Numbered from the stretch's first letter, positions 38,201 through 44,896 are shown. The stretch: 64,000 nucleotides of DNA from Chitinophaga filiformis (GCF_900102545.1 NZ_FNBN01000009.1:310001-374000); one strand, 5' to 3'. A program made the numbers and translations. Notes: generated from the sequence alone by a model not told the origin.

Positions 38201-38402
38201 TGACCGCGTTCAGGATTCTGAATCTAAGTTTGTCGAGTGGTTTAGAAAACAGACAGATATAGACATATCCAAGATAGAAAGGATAGAGTTTTTTAGCGAA
38301 AGGCCAGTTTGTCCGTCGTGTACAAATGTACTTGGTATCTTTTCACGTGATAGTAAGATTCCTGAGATAAAAATTTACGAAGGGAGATATAGAAGAAAAT
38401 AA
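32259..38402 (+). CDS. Giant polymorphic toxin: TANFOR-like N-terminus, zincin site, C80-like protease site, deaminase tip
   Basis: The 2047-residue exported protein (signal peptide ending TSVKAQ) starts with a TANFOR-type region (TQIIPPYSVYLPDY, NMGSNVFFF) and FN3-like domains to about 400. A long beta-rich middle follows. HEIGH at 874-878 and a downstream NLMDYGSG resemble a metzincin-like zinc protease. Near the C-terminus, VVHGD (His1637) and LLSCGN (Cys1679) have the spacing of C80/CPD-type self-cleaving cysteine proteases. The last 150 residues carry DSE (Glu1988) and CPSC (Cys2018, Cys2021), a zinc-deaminase signature as in bacterial deaminase toxins. A TTG at 32250 is the longest start; ATG 32259 or 32280 is likelier. 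The immunity gene overlaps the stop. Toxicity and cleavage are inferred from these motifs. Confidence 0.85.
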   Translation: MFNHILRMSHIYRYVLCLLLFAAGVTSVKAQQYPVTASTQIIPPYSVYLPDYAVAGSDKLRVILVQNDLTLPSYNVRLRMTVEQNGTVIMRTATAFNPRPLSLSPGIPTIIGGIDLADYLNPANIEYSGGFSRTEYEKTRSLPEGAYRISFTAYDYARPQVQVSNMGSNVFFFRKSDPPLLNLPICNSRVEKLDPQFLTFNWSSRNSPNPVPGSGTEYVFSLYEIRPAGSNPDYIVRSAKPIYTLVTETNTIVYGPGEPQLRDSMQYVWTVQARDKSGRDMFSNQGLSQSCTFTYLGKNPFTQNNVPKPVLKGRATGERSVRFGWPLAAANYQVEAYRLQYRATKVGDTEFDWQTEEKQSDTAFTASSLEPNRAYEGRLQWKIAGVYGPFSDLVTIKTDSAKTFVCGDAGLLAALDNQTPQPALSAGKIIRVGNFDIILTEVSGGNGKFTGKGRVITLGFGIGLQMEFKDITVNTDLKVIAGQVTAVTEGIDKFVSDKLDEQHGGNDVGGVVNGDLVPDITTKLKIFSPANIKVNTDAGTITLTDSNTGQEEVINYKDKGKTLPLVLEDADGNLYNIDKGGKVTSIGKRDNAITSAVLESLKTLQLDKGTVTFTAGTSNVYAFDAWKSSYSGKTNVEKEYESLASGKYHVSSKAIVPGEQEQVTATLTNAASGISASKLKFITGKGIVLTAKDNGDNSFTISLTGGPGGDAQEIYAAHPDGNGGYISLGKLLVPSYKPLQKTLVLVPIGAQTPVATEQIKTALQKTYGKLGITYTVKVDESFRYNKTWDSNGDSVLQDKGSAFLSNNFTGEEKALKKAYKKATNIDDNSVYLFLVNEAALSDGDLTGKMPRGSQFGFVFTKQASEAAVVRTVVHEIGHGDYTLEHTFSTNVGLDKSSTDNLMDYGSGYGLIKYQWDVLHDPGSVWGVFEDDNAGDNYTAMSIARYFLNADSTTVSFLTPAGTILVVPFKDLGSVEFQYGAIKIKDKQDHFDPEITVGAVRSFKLANSQRLLRRYEYVVADGTYKDPEGNVYQQNVPDPAKVEGFVYPVSCSDKYKLMKFSRRTLPFYKGGEPKLTFTQMTDLFTPFRDQEQMPMRSINPITHASEEIEQEIVAGTTLGCLYCVSNATLSMTEKHCRQDEYIWIDKLAQMRNVYPEYFDRFTQTNIVKTTGGATTWEKDGNWEAPETITGYSASGTPGAAGPTGTSRIVHDYDYPWGQYLVDHPDIKAAYGKDDILFFKTFYTQFIEYVNTVIVDDEEFWEKFSSNTPVKDVFEQLRKDPIFHLQSISVEKRGLALKMMTDGYNNQDIILLGGKDLSYIRLLSSFIGDKQAAAMLQYIEDNIKVRKIYDLYVTDGKPEASQVGVLMALSNMITTSGHYNYNQEGMGDLLLAPGLVAEIEADLFQFSNAQITFAADNKLFINTKLYNYNDYIAVRVAGSFEMDGKTIPKGQLLTMPAVQVALMATIADMRKTEKQISLAVDVGMMCIGIGDLKIFLNAGQYIAKAIVVADVVGSAGDLTLQMINADAISPEWRTSLQIATMALSLPSMIKAAPKVEKYVEDLDLLLDARRAHNATMRELMELERIGSGLSESAGVMDIISDGKQIEKRAVSMDRPADIELVKKRLDRGKIDNNIYLVVHGDGSKFRIIHQGQEIEMDHRSLARWIKKQGFPADKQLVLLSCGNIETAQDVARKAKVSIVANDGVVKVYDNGVIEAENGFKYIDKNGNIDESRKVLIGEQKPAGKRPIRLGPARPRTGSVDEIVGNFGVTAEIAEKLAANDKFVEAYKAVVGGVKRQKAGGNFMLALESTADEAADWADSKKKLLALFANTPETFDKVYENMVRAEELAESAGKMMASGLSASNEAQAMAAIRTGLTDMFKDMNIDIEESFFLNGIFNGGVTDHIPFGDHEWAIIDAARDISKIAGNRNILVVHIYVKGELIPIALIAGSGNSAVQIKKGLKIDEVIEDVPDGVRNFEQFTINNDRVQDSESKFVEWFRKQTDIDISKIERIEFFSERPVCPSCTNVLGIFSRDSKIPEIKIYEGRYRRK

Positions 38403-38893
38403 TGGCAGCAGAATATTTATATATGGACTTTTTGCTCGGTTATAAGGAGTACTTTGGCATAGCGGGTGCATGCACAGAAGAGGAAGTAACCGAGATAGAA
38501 GGAAAATTGGGAGTTAAGTTTCCTCGTAGCTATCGTGAAGTATATCTCATTCTTGGTAAGCATCGTGGATTCAGGTTTATTGATGACAATAGCTATAAGT
38601 TTCCGCAGTATGAAGAAATGAGGGCGGGCGCAGAAGAGATCATGTCACAATGCGACATTGATTTTGTTCTGGATAAGAACATGTTTATTGTCGGTTGTTT
38701 TATGGAGAACGGAATTTTTTACTTCTTTAAACTTAACGAGGGAGATGATCCACCTGTATACCGGTACGAAGAAGGAGACAGGGAATATAAATTAACTGCT
38801 GAGAGTTGTTCTTCGTTTATTCAACAGCGAAACTGGTATAGTGGTTATCTTTATTTAAAAAAAGGAGAAGATAAGAAATCCGAAAAGGGATAG
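38402..38893 (+). CDS. SUKH (SMI1/KNR4) family immunity protein
   Basis: The 163-residue cytoplasmic protein has the SUKH pattern: TEEEVTEIEGKLGVKFPRSYREVYLILGK (about 24-52), then GFRFIDDNSYKF and a beta-sheet C-terminal half ending in a Lys/Glu tail. SUKH proteins are the commonest immunity partners of nuclease and deaminase toxins. The ATG shares one base with the toxin stop (TAATG), so the two are translationally coupled, as toxin-immunity pairs usually are. It most likely binds the deaminase tip and protects the producer. It is AT-richer than most of the window, like the toxin tip. A 14-bp terminator follows at 38915. Confidence 0.9.
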   Translation: MAAEYLYMDFLLGYKEYFGIAGACTEEEVTEIEGKLGVKFPRSYREVYLILGKHRGFRFIDDNSYKFPQYEEMRAGAEEIMSQCDIDFVLDKNMFIVGCFMENGIFYFFKLNEGDDPPVYRYEEGDREYKLTAESCSSFIQQRNWYSGYLYLKKGEDKKSEKG

Positions 38894-38914
38894 CACTAAA
38901 TATCACTGCAATAA

Positions 38915-38962
38915 AAAAGCTGACTGAAAACAATGGCCCTCGCCATCCTTCAGTCAGCTTTT
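38915..38962 (+). terminator. Terminator of the toxin-immunity operon
   Basis: A perfect 14-bp stem (38915-38928 with 38949-38962) ends in TTTT. Its loop holds a second short hairpin (ATGGC/GCCAT). It lies 22 bp after the immunity stop and faces the convergent gene ending at 39037. Confidence 0.9.
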
Positions 38963-39036
38963 ATATTTCCCCGACCCCTTAAACCCTTTATACCTTATTC
39001 ACCGGGCAAAACATCCATTCAAAACAACCATACCAA

Positions 39037-39759
39037 TCAAAATGGCCACGGATCACGTCTATGACGTCTGCCAAGGTCGGAAATAAAACGAGCCAGTCTC
39101 TCCCGGTCACATTCCATAGCTTTTTGCTCATTATCCGCATCGTGAATCAGCGTGCACAGCGCATGAACATCTTTTAAAGTCGGCATGTCAACTGTCAGTT
39201 CACACAGGTTGCAGACCATAGTTAATGATGTCTGTAAGTCACGGTTGACCAGTAACTTGATGGTCTTGACAACCCATCCTGCATAGCTGGAACGAAATTC
39301 CAGGAATTCAACCGGCAGATAGTTCATATTTGAGATAATCGATGCATCCGTATAGGCTAAGAGATCGGTGAATTCCAGAGGCTCATACATCTGCAGTTTA
39401 TGGTGCATAGCTGCCAGTTTCGTCTTCATTTCTTCCAGGTAAACGAGTATCTCGTCAAAGGCCTGCATTCTATGCCCGGCATTCAGCAAGATCGGATTCG
39501 CAGCCACATCGCTCATCAGGTTCATATCTTTCAGCGTAAACGAATTGCATATGGCCTGGACATATACCTCTTTAAAATAGGGAGAAATAAATGCCAGGAA
39601 CAAAACATCCGTATAGGCTGCTTCTTTCACAAATCTTGCGTTTGGTGGAATGGAACCCGTTGCGAGAAAATAACTCAGCACGGGGTCGTTGCTGATTAAA
39701 GTGCGGTATATCTTCTCCTGTTCGGAAATATTCGCAGGTGCGGTTTGTTCGTACTTCAT
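39037..39759 (-). CDS. Paralogue 1 of a three-gene family, no membrane tail
   Basis: The 240-residue protein begins MKYEQTAPANISEQEKIYRT and shares its whole first 200 residues with the next two genes upstream. Shared motifs include ISNDPVLSYFLATGS, LAFISPYFKEVY, NLMSDVAAN, YLEEMKTKL and NYLPVEFLEFRSSYA. It looks entirely helical and has no signal peptide. Unlike its paralogues it ends in a short basic stretch (GRRHRRDPWPF), with no membrane helix. The function is unknown. The cluster faces the toxin-immunity operon across one terminator. Genes of this layout can be spare immunity genes, but no immunity family is recognised here. Confidence 0.8.
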   Translation of the reverse strand: MKYEQTAPANISEQEKIYRTLISNDPVLSYFLATGSIPPNARFVKEAAYTDVLFLAFISPYFKEVYVQAICNSFTLKDMNLMSDVAANPILLNAGHRMQAFDEILVYLEEMKTKLAAMHHKLQMYEPLEFTDLLAYTDASIISNMNYLPVEFLEFRSSYAGWVVKTIKLLVNRDLQTSLTMVCNLCELTVDMPTLKDVHALCTLIHDADNEQKAMECDRERLARFISDLGRRHRRDPWPF

Positions 39760-39799
39760 AGTTTGAATGTATGGTGCTATCGATATCTTCCGTTACAAG

Positions 39800-40747
39800 C
39801 TAACGGCGACTACGACGATAAGAACGATGATAGGATGGATGATAAGATGGATGATAGGAGGGACGATATGAACGATGATAATGATAAGAGTTACTGCTAT
39901 GGTTCCCGCTATTACCCGGAAAGGACATCCCAAAGACGGTAATGATGATGATGATGATAATAACCACGATGCCCAACAGTACCCTGCCGATGCTTCCGTC
40001 GGAATCACTGGAATTATTAAAATTGCGGGAGTAGCCAGAATTGCTGGAATAACCGGAATCGTTGGAATAGTCGGAGTCGTTGGAATAACCGTAACTGCTA
40101 TCAATATTGCTTGTCTGCAGATCGGCATTGTCAAGCAGCTTATACAACGCATCCACCTCATTTGCAGTTTGCAGGTCAACTGTGAGTTGACGCAGATTGG
40201 TAGTCATGATCATTGATGTCCGTGGGTCCCGGTTGACCAGCGTATTGATCACCTTCATGATCACCCGCGCATAAGTGGAACGGAATTCCAGGAATTCAAC
40301 CGGCAGGTAATTCAGATTACTGATTGTTTCGATGCCAGTGTGTTCCGTCAGGCTAAGGATGTTAATGGGCTCCTGCATTTGCAGTTTAGCATGAATAGAT
40401 ACCAGTACAGCTTTCCTTTGTTCCAGGTAAACCAGGATACGATCAAAGGCCTGTTTCCTGTAAGCATCGTCCAGCAGCAGAGTATTCATTGCTATATCGC
40501 TCATCAGGTTTGTATCTTTCAAATCAAACGCGCTGATAACAGCGTTTACATACGCCTCCTGGAAATAAGGAGAGATAAATGCCAGGAATGCAGGATCCCT
40601 ATAGCCACCTTCCTTTGCAAATCTGGTATTTGACTGAATAGCGCCTGTTTCGAGAAAATAACTCAGCGCAGGGTCATTGCTGATAAGAGCGCGGAATGCC
40701 TTCTCCTGTTCGGAGATATTCGCATCCGTGGATTGTTCATATTTCAT
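39800..40747 (-). CDS. Paralogue 2 with low-complexity linker, membrane helix and Tyr/His/Arg tail
   Basis: The 315-residue protein has the family domain (about 1-220: SEQEKAFRALISNDPALSYFL, NLMSDIAMN, NYLPVEFLEFRSTYA). A Ser/Asn/Asp/Tyr-rich linker (about 215-255) leads to a membrane helix (IGRVLLGIVVIIIIIIITVFG, about 256-276). The tail then has RSYRPSYHPSYHPSYHRSYR units. Both the linker and the tail are encoded by tandem DNA repeats, at 40010-40099 and 39814-39885. The family domain would face the cytosol if the tail is outside. It starts 41 bp upstream of paralogue 1 and shares its strand. The function is unknown. Confidence 0.8.
   Translation of the reverse strand: MKYEQSTDANISEQEKAFRALISNDPALSYFLETGAIQSNTRFAKEGGYRDPAFLAFISPYFQEAYVNAVISAFDLKDTNLMSDIAMNTLLLDDAYRKQAFDRILVYLEQRKAVLVSIHAKLQMQEPINILSLTEHTGIETISNLNYLPVEFLEFRSTYARVIMKVINTLVNRDPRTSMIMTTNLRQLTVDLQTANEVDALYKLLDNADLQTSNIDSSYGYSNDSDYSNDSGYSSNSGYSRNFNNSSDSDGSIGRVLLGIVVIIIIIIITVFGMSFPGNSGNHSSNSYHYHRSYRPSYHPSYHPSYHRSYRRSRR
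39814..39885 (-). repeat. 12-nt tandem repeat, six copies, in the C-terminal tail of paralogue 2
   Basis: Six 12-nt units run from GACGATAAGAAC (39814) through GATGATAGGATG variants to 39885. On the coding strand they give the SYHP/SYHR/SYRP tetrapeptide repeats. The unit is in frame, so copy-number change would only lengthen or shorten the tail. Confidence 0.85.
40010..40099 (-). repeat. 18-nt tandem repeat, five copies, in the linker of paralogue 2
   Basis: Five 18-nt units (40010-40027, 40028-40045, 40046-40063, 40064-40081, 40082-40099) near GGAATAACCGGAATCGTT encode Ser/Asn/Asp/Tyr hexapeptides just before the membrane helix. The repeat is in frame. Confidence 0.8.
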
Positions 40748-40813
40748 GTATTGGGTTATATGGAGCCTGAGAGTTTGCCGGATCGGTATATTACTTATCC
40801 GGCAAACTGTATA

Positions 40814-41569
40814 TTAATGCGAAAAGATCAGCATCAGTTTAATGATAAAAATAATGATCCCGATGATTATTCCTATGATCTTGCCAATACTCACTTCACT
40901 ATCGCCACCACCGGAAATACCTTCAATAGCGCTGGCCTTCTGACTTGTATTTTCCAGTTGCTGATACAGGGCATCAGCATCGTGCATTGTCTGGGGATCA
41001 CATTTCAGCTGGCGCAGGTCAGTAGCCATGTTCAATGCTGCCTGAAAATCGCGGCTTACCAGCCATTGCACCACTTTGATTATTTCCCTGCCATATGCAG
41101 AACGGAAATCCTTAAATTCAACCGGCAGGTAGTTCAGGTTGGCAATGGTCATTATTCCAGCATAGTCTGACAAATCGAGCAGCGAAATGGCTTCTCCCAG
41201 ATGCAGCTTGTTGCTCAGCGACACCAGTTTCGCCTTCCTTTCTTCCAGGTATGCCAGGATCTGATCAAAAGCCTGTTGCTTATGAGCATCGTCCAGCAGG
41301 ATACGATTCACGGCCACATCACTCATCAGGTTTGTATCTTTCAGATCAAAGGACCTGAATATTGCCTTTACATAAACATCCTGAAAATAAGGGGAAATGA
41401 ATGCGAGGAAGGCAGGATCCTTATAGATCTCTTCCCTTGAAAACCTTGAATTATTACGCATGCTGCCCGTTTCGAGGAAATAACTCAGCGCAGGGTCGTT
41501 GCTGATAAAGGAGCGAAAAGACTTCTCCTGTTCGGAGATATTCGCATCCACGGATTGTTCATATTTCAT
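40814..41569 (-). CDS. Paralogue 3 with C-terminal membrane helix
   Basis: The 251-residue reading starts at MKYEQSVDANISEQEK (ATG 41567-41569), matching the paralogues. The longer frame to 41626 adds 19 residues without family support. The domain carries FISNDPALSYFLETGS, AFISPYFQDVYVKAI, NLMSDVAVN, YLEERKAKL and NYLPVEFKDFRSAYG. The C-terminus is a membrane helix (GKIIGIIIGIIIFIIKLMLI) with only a few residues beyond it, so the protein is probably tail-anchored. It is the first gene of the probable three-gene transcript, 66 bp before paralogue 2. The function is unknown. Confidence 0.8.
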   Translation of the reverse strand: MKYEQSVDANISEQEKSFRSFISNDPALSYFLETGSMRNNSRFSREEIYKDPAFLAFISPYFQDVYVKAIFRSFDLKDTNLMSDVAVNRILLDDAHKQQAFDQILAYLEERKAKLVSLSNKLHLGEAISLLDLSDYAGIMTIANLNYLPVEFKDFRSAYGREIIKVVQWLVSRDFQAALNMATDLRQLKCDPQTMHDADALYQQLENTSQKASAIEGISGGGDSEVSIGKIIGIIIGIIIFIIKLMLIFSH

Positions 41570-41677
41570 GGGTATCTGGTATATAGAGCTTAACAGTTGC
41601 AGGGATAAAGACTTGTCCTGCTGCAATATACCTTTATTTTCAAATATGTAAAAGTCTCAGATAAGGAGTAAAACACA

Positions 41678-41705
41678 AAGCGAATGACCGGCAGGCCATT
41701 CGCTT
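41678..41705 (-). terminator. Terminator of msrA
   Basis: A 9-bp perfect stem (41678-41686 with 41697-41705, AAGCGAATG) is followed on the minus strand by a T-rich stretch, 25 bp beyond the msrA stop codon. Confidence 0.8.
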
Positions 41706-41730
41706 CGGAAAAATGTTGTATTACAATAAG

Positions 41731-42381
41731 TTAGTTCTTCTTTAACTTATCCTTAAATACCTTTTTAAATTTCTCCAGCTTGGGCTGGATCACAAAGTGA
41801 CAATACGGCTGGGAGCCATTCTGATTGTAATAATTCTGGTGATAGTCCTCGGCCTTGTAGAAAGCGGTCATAGGCGCTATTTCCGTCACTACGGGTTTGT
41901 CGTAGGCGCCCGACTGCTGCAGTTTCTCCTTATACAGTTGCGCCAGTTTGTGCTGATCTTCATTATGATAGAAGATTACAGAACGGTACTGAGTCCCTAC
42001 ATCATTGCCCTGCCTGTTTAACTGGGTAGGATCATGGCTCTGCCAGAATGCCTGCAACAGCTCTTCATAGCTGATCTTTGAAGGATCGTAGGTAACCTGT
42101 ATCACTTCTGCGTGACCGGTAGTACCGGTGCTCACTTCTTCGTAACTCGGATTCGGAACGGTGCCGCCGGCATAGCCGGATTCTACCTTGGTTACCCCAT
42201 CCAGGTACTGGAACTGTGCCTCAGTACACCAGAAACAACCACCCCCGAATGTTGCTTTTTCAGTTTTAACATTGTTGCTGACTTCCATATCGCCTGGTAC
42301 TTTGTCTTTTGTTTTTCCGCCCTGTGCACAGGCACTGATAGTTAGTGCCAATAAACAGCTTAATAATGAGTATCTTCGCAT
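41731..42381 (-). CDS. msrA: Peptide methionine sulfoxide reductase MsrA, lipoprotein form
   Basis: The 216-residue enzyme reduces methionine-S-sulfoxide in proteins. The lipoprotein leader (LLALTISAC, lipid Cys18) places it in the envelope, where it would repair oxidised exported proteins. The catalytic motif GGGCFWC has Cys49, and the family blocks SGYAGGTVPNPSYEEVSTGTTGH, AFWQSHDPTQLNRQGNDVGTQYRS and AEDYHQNYY follow. No fused MsrB domain is present. The resolving cysteine could be Cys52 or the C-terminal Cys in YCHFV. It faces away from the MutS2 gene. Confidence 0.95.
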   Translation of the reverse strand: MRRYSLLSCLLALTISACAQGGKTKDKVPGDMEVSNNVKTEKATFGGGCFWCTEAQFQYLDGVTKVESGYAGGTVPNPSYEEVSTGTTGHAEVIQVTYDPSKISYEELLQAFWQSHDPTQLNRQGNDVGTQYRSVIFYHNEDQHKLAQLYKEKLQQSGAYDKPVVTEIAPMTAFYKAEDYHQNYYNQNGSQPYCHFVIQPKLEKFKKVFKDKLKKN

Positions 42382-42544
42382 GATTTAAATTGTTGATGGT
42401 GTCATTTGAAGTCAAGGGCTCAGATACCCTCAACAAGTTAAATTACGACAAGAATAACGGATTAGATCACCAAGTTAAGTAACTTTAACATTCCTTTTGT
42501 CGGACCGTAAAAGGTACGGAGCGGCATTAGCCAATTTTAACCGT

Positions 42545-42565
42545 CTGTAAACAAAGGGTTTACAG
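42545..42565 (+). promoter_or_regulatory. Inverted repeat upstream of the MutS2-like gene
   Basis: A perfect 8-bp inverted repeat (CTGTAAAC at 42545-42552, GTTTACAG at 42558-42565, 5-nt loop) ends 20 bp before the ATG. It could be an operator or leader hairpin. Confidence 0.4.
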
Positions 42566-42585
42566 GCTTTGTATGGATAAGTAAG

Positions 42586-44709
42586 ATGAAATATTTTCCC
42601 GATTCAGCACTGGTACAGCTGGAATTTGACAAGGTACAGGCTTTGTTAAAAGAGCATTGTAAAACGGAGTTGGGTAAACAGATGGCAGATGACCTGCGTT
42701 TGCACACCCACATTGATTATGTCAGAACGGCCCTTCAACAGGCCCATGAATACAAGCAGCTTACTTTGCTGCAGGAGCACTTTCCCAACGATTACGTACT
42801 GAACCTGAAAAATGAGCTCCGGATGCTGGGCATTCAGGGCGCCGTACTCAGTGGTGAACAGATTATGCTGCTGCGCAAGCTGGCAGAAAGCATGCACAGT
42901 ATCGTACGTTTCTTTGATCACGACAGGCGGGTGCAATACGCCGGCTTGTTCAGCGTGATCACACATACCCACTACGAAAAAAAGATCACAGCCCTGATCG
43001 ATGAAGTGCTCGACGAGAACGGAGATGTGCGTGACAACGCTACTCCGGAACTGGCAAAGATCCGTATGAGTCTCTACCGTAAAAGGAACGAACTGCGCCG
43101 CGCATTCGACCGCGTGCTCAGTAAACTCAGCAAACTGGGTTACCTGGCAGATACCGAAGAGGCATTCCTCAACGGCAGAAGGGTAGTGGCCGTCTATGCA
43201 GAAAATAAACGTATGGTGAAAGGTATCCAGCACGGAGAGTCTGATACCCGCCGTACTTCCTTCATAGAGCCGGAAGAAACGATTGAGCTGAACAATGACG
43301 TAATGTCCCTCGAAAGAGAGGAGAACAAAGAAGTTTACAAGATCCTGCGTACATTAACGGCTTCACTCAGCCAGCATGCACAACTGCTCAACAACTATCA
43401 CGAAATCCTGGGCTTATACGACTTTATCAGGGGTAAAGCCAAACTGGCGCTGGACACGGACGGTAACTACCCCATGCTCAATCCTCATGCACAGGTACAC
43501 CTGGTGGAAGCGTATCATCCACTGCTGTTGTTATACAACCGTCGTAACCAGAAACCGACCATCCCGGTAAACCTGACCCTGGATAAAGATAGCCACATCC
43601 TGGTGATCAGCGGACCTAACGCTGGCGGTAAGACGGTAACAATGAAAACAGTAGGACTGATCCAGCTCATGTTACAGGCAGGCCTGCTGGTACCGGTACA
43701 TCCAAGCTCACAACTGGGTATTTTCCGCCAGCTGATGATCCACATCGGTGACACGCAGTCCCTGGAATTTGAGTTGAGTACCTACAGTTCCCATCTGCGG
43801 AACATGAAGTACTTCATGGAAAATGCCAACGGTAAAACGCTCTTCTTTATAGATGAACTGGGAAGTGGTTCCGACCCCAACCTCGGTGGCGCCTTCGCAG
43901 AGGTGATTATGGAGGAACTGGCCAAGAAACATGCTTTTGGCATCGTAACCACCCACTACCTCAACCTGAAGGTCATGGCCAATAAGGTAAAGGGTATTAT
44001 CAACGGTGCAATGGGCTTCGACGAAGAGAACCTGCTGCCAATGTACAAACTGATCGTGGGTAAACCGGGTAGCTCCTACACATTCTCTATCGCGCAACGT
44101 ATCGGCCTGCATCCTTCCCTGATCTCCCGTGCCAGGAACCTGGTAGATGAAGGCCATTTTCAGCTGGATAAGCTATTAAATAAGGCCGAACAGGACCTCC
44201 AGAAGATCGAGGCCAAGGAAAAGGAACTGCAGAAGCTCCTGAAAGAAAATGAGAAGCTGAAGCGTGAATACGAAATCCTCTCCGACAAGGAAAGGAAAAC
44301 ACAGCAATTCACTACCCTCAAGCTCCAGAACCAGATCAAGGAAGAAGAGCTGCAATATCTGAAGGATATGGAGCGCAAGATGAAGCAGATCGTCATAGAA
44401 TGGAAGCGCACCGACGACAAACAGAAAGTACTCAAGCAGGCAGAAGCGCTCTTATTCCGTAAAAAGGAAAAACAGATCAACGAACGCTTTGAAAAGAAAG
44501 TGCAGGAGAAATTCCTTGAAGTAGTAGGAGGGGACCTTAAACTGGGCGATCAGGTAAAAATAAAGAGCAATGGCCAGGTAGGTAAGCTAATGGAAATCCG
44601 CGATAAACGCGGTATCGTGAAGTTGGGCAACATCCCCATGAACGTGCCAATGGCCGACCTGGTGCTCGTAAAAGAGCGACCCAAAGAAGCAAAAGAAGCA
44701 GCCAAGTAG
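42586..44709 (+). CDS. mutS2: MutS2-family ATPase lacking the Smr nuclease domain
   Basis: The 707-residue protein has the MutS core and clamp helices (about 1-320), then the ATPase domain with Walker A GPNAGGKT (about 345-352) and Walker B FFIDELGSGSDP (about 422-433), and TTHY after it. A long coiled coil (about 510-630) and a small KOW-like C-terminal part (LGDQVKIKSNGQVGKL) follow. Family members act on recombination intermediates or collided ribosomes. Most are about 780 residues and end in an Smr nuclease domain with an LDLHG motif; that is absent here. The sequence after the stop does not code for it, and a terminator follows at 44813. The loss therefore appears natural, not a frameshift. 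Confidence 0.9.
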   Translation: MKYFPDSALVQLEFDKVQALLKEHCKTELGKQMADDLRLHTHIDYVRTALQQAHEYKQLTLLQEHFPNDYVLNLKNELRMLGIQGAVLSGEQIMLLRKLAESMHSIVRFFDHDRRVQYAGLFSVITHTHYEKKITALIDEVLDENGDVRDNATPELAKIRMSLYRKRNELRRAFDRVLSKLSKLGYLADTEEAFLNGRRVVAVYAENKRMVKGIQHGESDTRRTSFIEPEETIELNNDVMSLEREENKEVYKILRTLTASLSQHAQLLNNYHEILGLYDFIRGKAKLALDTDGNYPMLNPHAQVHLVEAYHPLLLLYNRRNQKPTIPVNLTLDKDSHILVISGPNAGGKTVTMKTVGLIQLMLQAGLLVPVHPSSQLGIFRQLMIHIGDTQSLEFELSTYSSHLRNMKYFMENANGKTLFFIDELGSGSDPNLGGAFAEVIMEELAKKHAFGIVTTHYLNLKVMANKVKGIINGAMGFDEENLLPMYKLIVGKPGSSYTFSIAQRIGLHPSLISRARNLVDEGHFQLDKLLNKAEQDLQKIEAKEKELQKLLKENEKLKREYEILSDKERKTQQFTTLKLQNQIKEEELQYLKDMERKMKQIVIEWKRTDDKQKVLKQAEALLFRKKEKQINERFEKKVQEKFLEVVGGDLKLGDQVKIKSNGQVGKLMEIRDKRGIVKLGNIPMNVPMADLVLVKERPKEAKEAAK

Positions 44710-44812
44710 CCCCTATTCGCTTGATAACGCTCAATAGTCATCCAGAGGAGCGCCGACCCCATTCAATACTGGAGCCGACGCTGTCTAGCTAAAAAGGAAC
44801 TACTTTCATAAA

Positions 44813-44845
44813 AAAGCGGGTATATCGAACTGATATACCCGCTTT
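44813..44845 (+). terminator. Terminator of the MutS2-like gene
   Basis: A 14-bp perfect stem (44813-44826 with 44832-44845) closes a 5-nt loop and is followed by a T-rich stretch. Confidence 0.88.
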
Positions 44846-44877
44846 CTATTTATGACAGATGACAATAAAAAGACTTT

Positions 44878-44895
44878 TATTTAGCCGGCTAAATA
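44878..44895. promoter_or_regulatory. 18-bp perfect palindrome in the MarR promoter (likely operator)
   Basis: TATTTAGCCGGCTAAATA is a perfect 18-bp palindrome that ends one base before the -7 element. It would block RNA polymerase when bound. Its core TTAGCCGGCTAA recurs at 45369-45380, just after the marR stop, so the MarR protein is the probable ligand. Confidence 0.65.
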
Positions 44896-44896
44896 T

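Noticed and set aside
32259..38402. RHS/YD-repeat or type VI effector assignment for the giant toxin
   Set aside because: No YD repeats, PAAR, or VgrG-like part is visible, and a Sec signal peptide is present. A type IX C-terminal sorting domain was also not seen.
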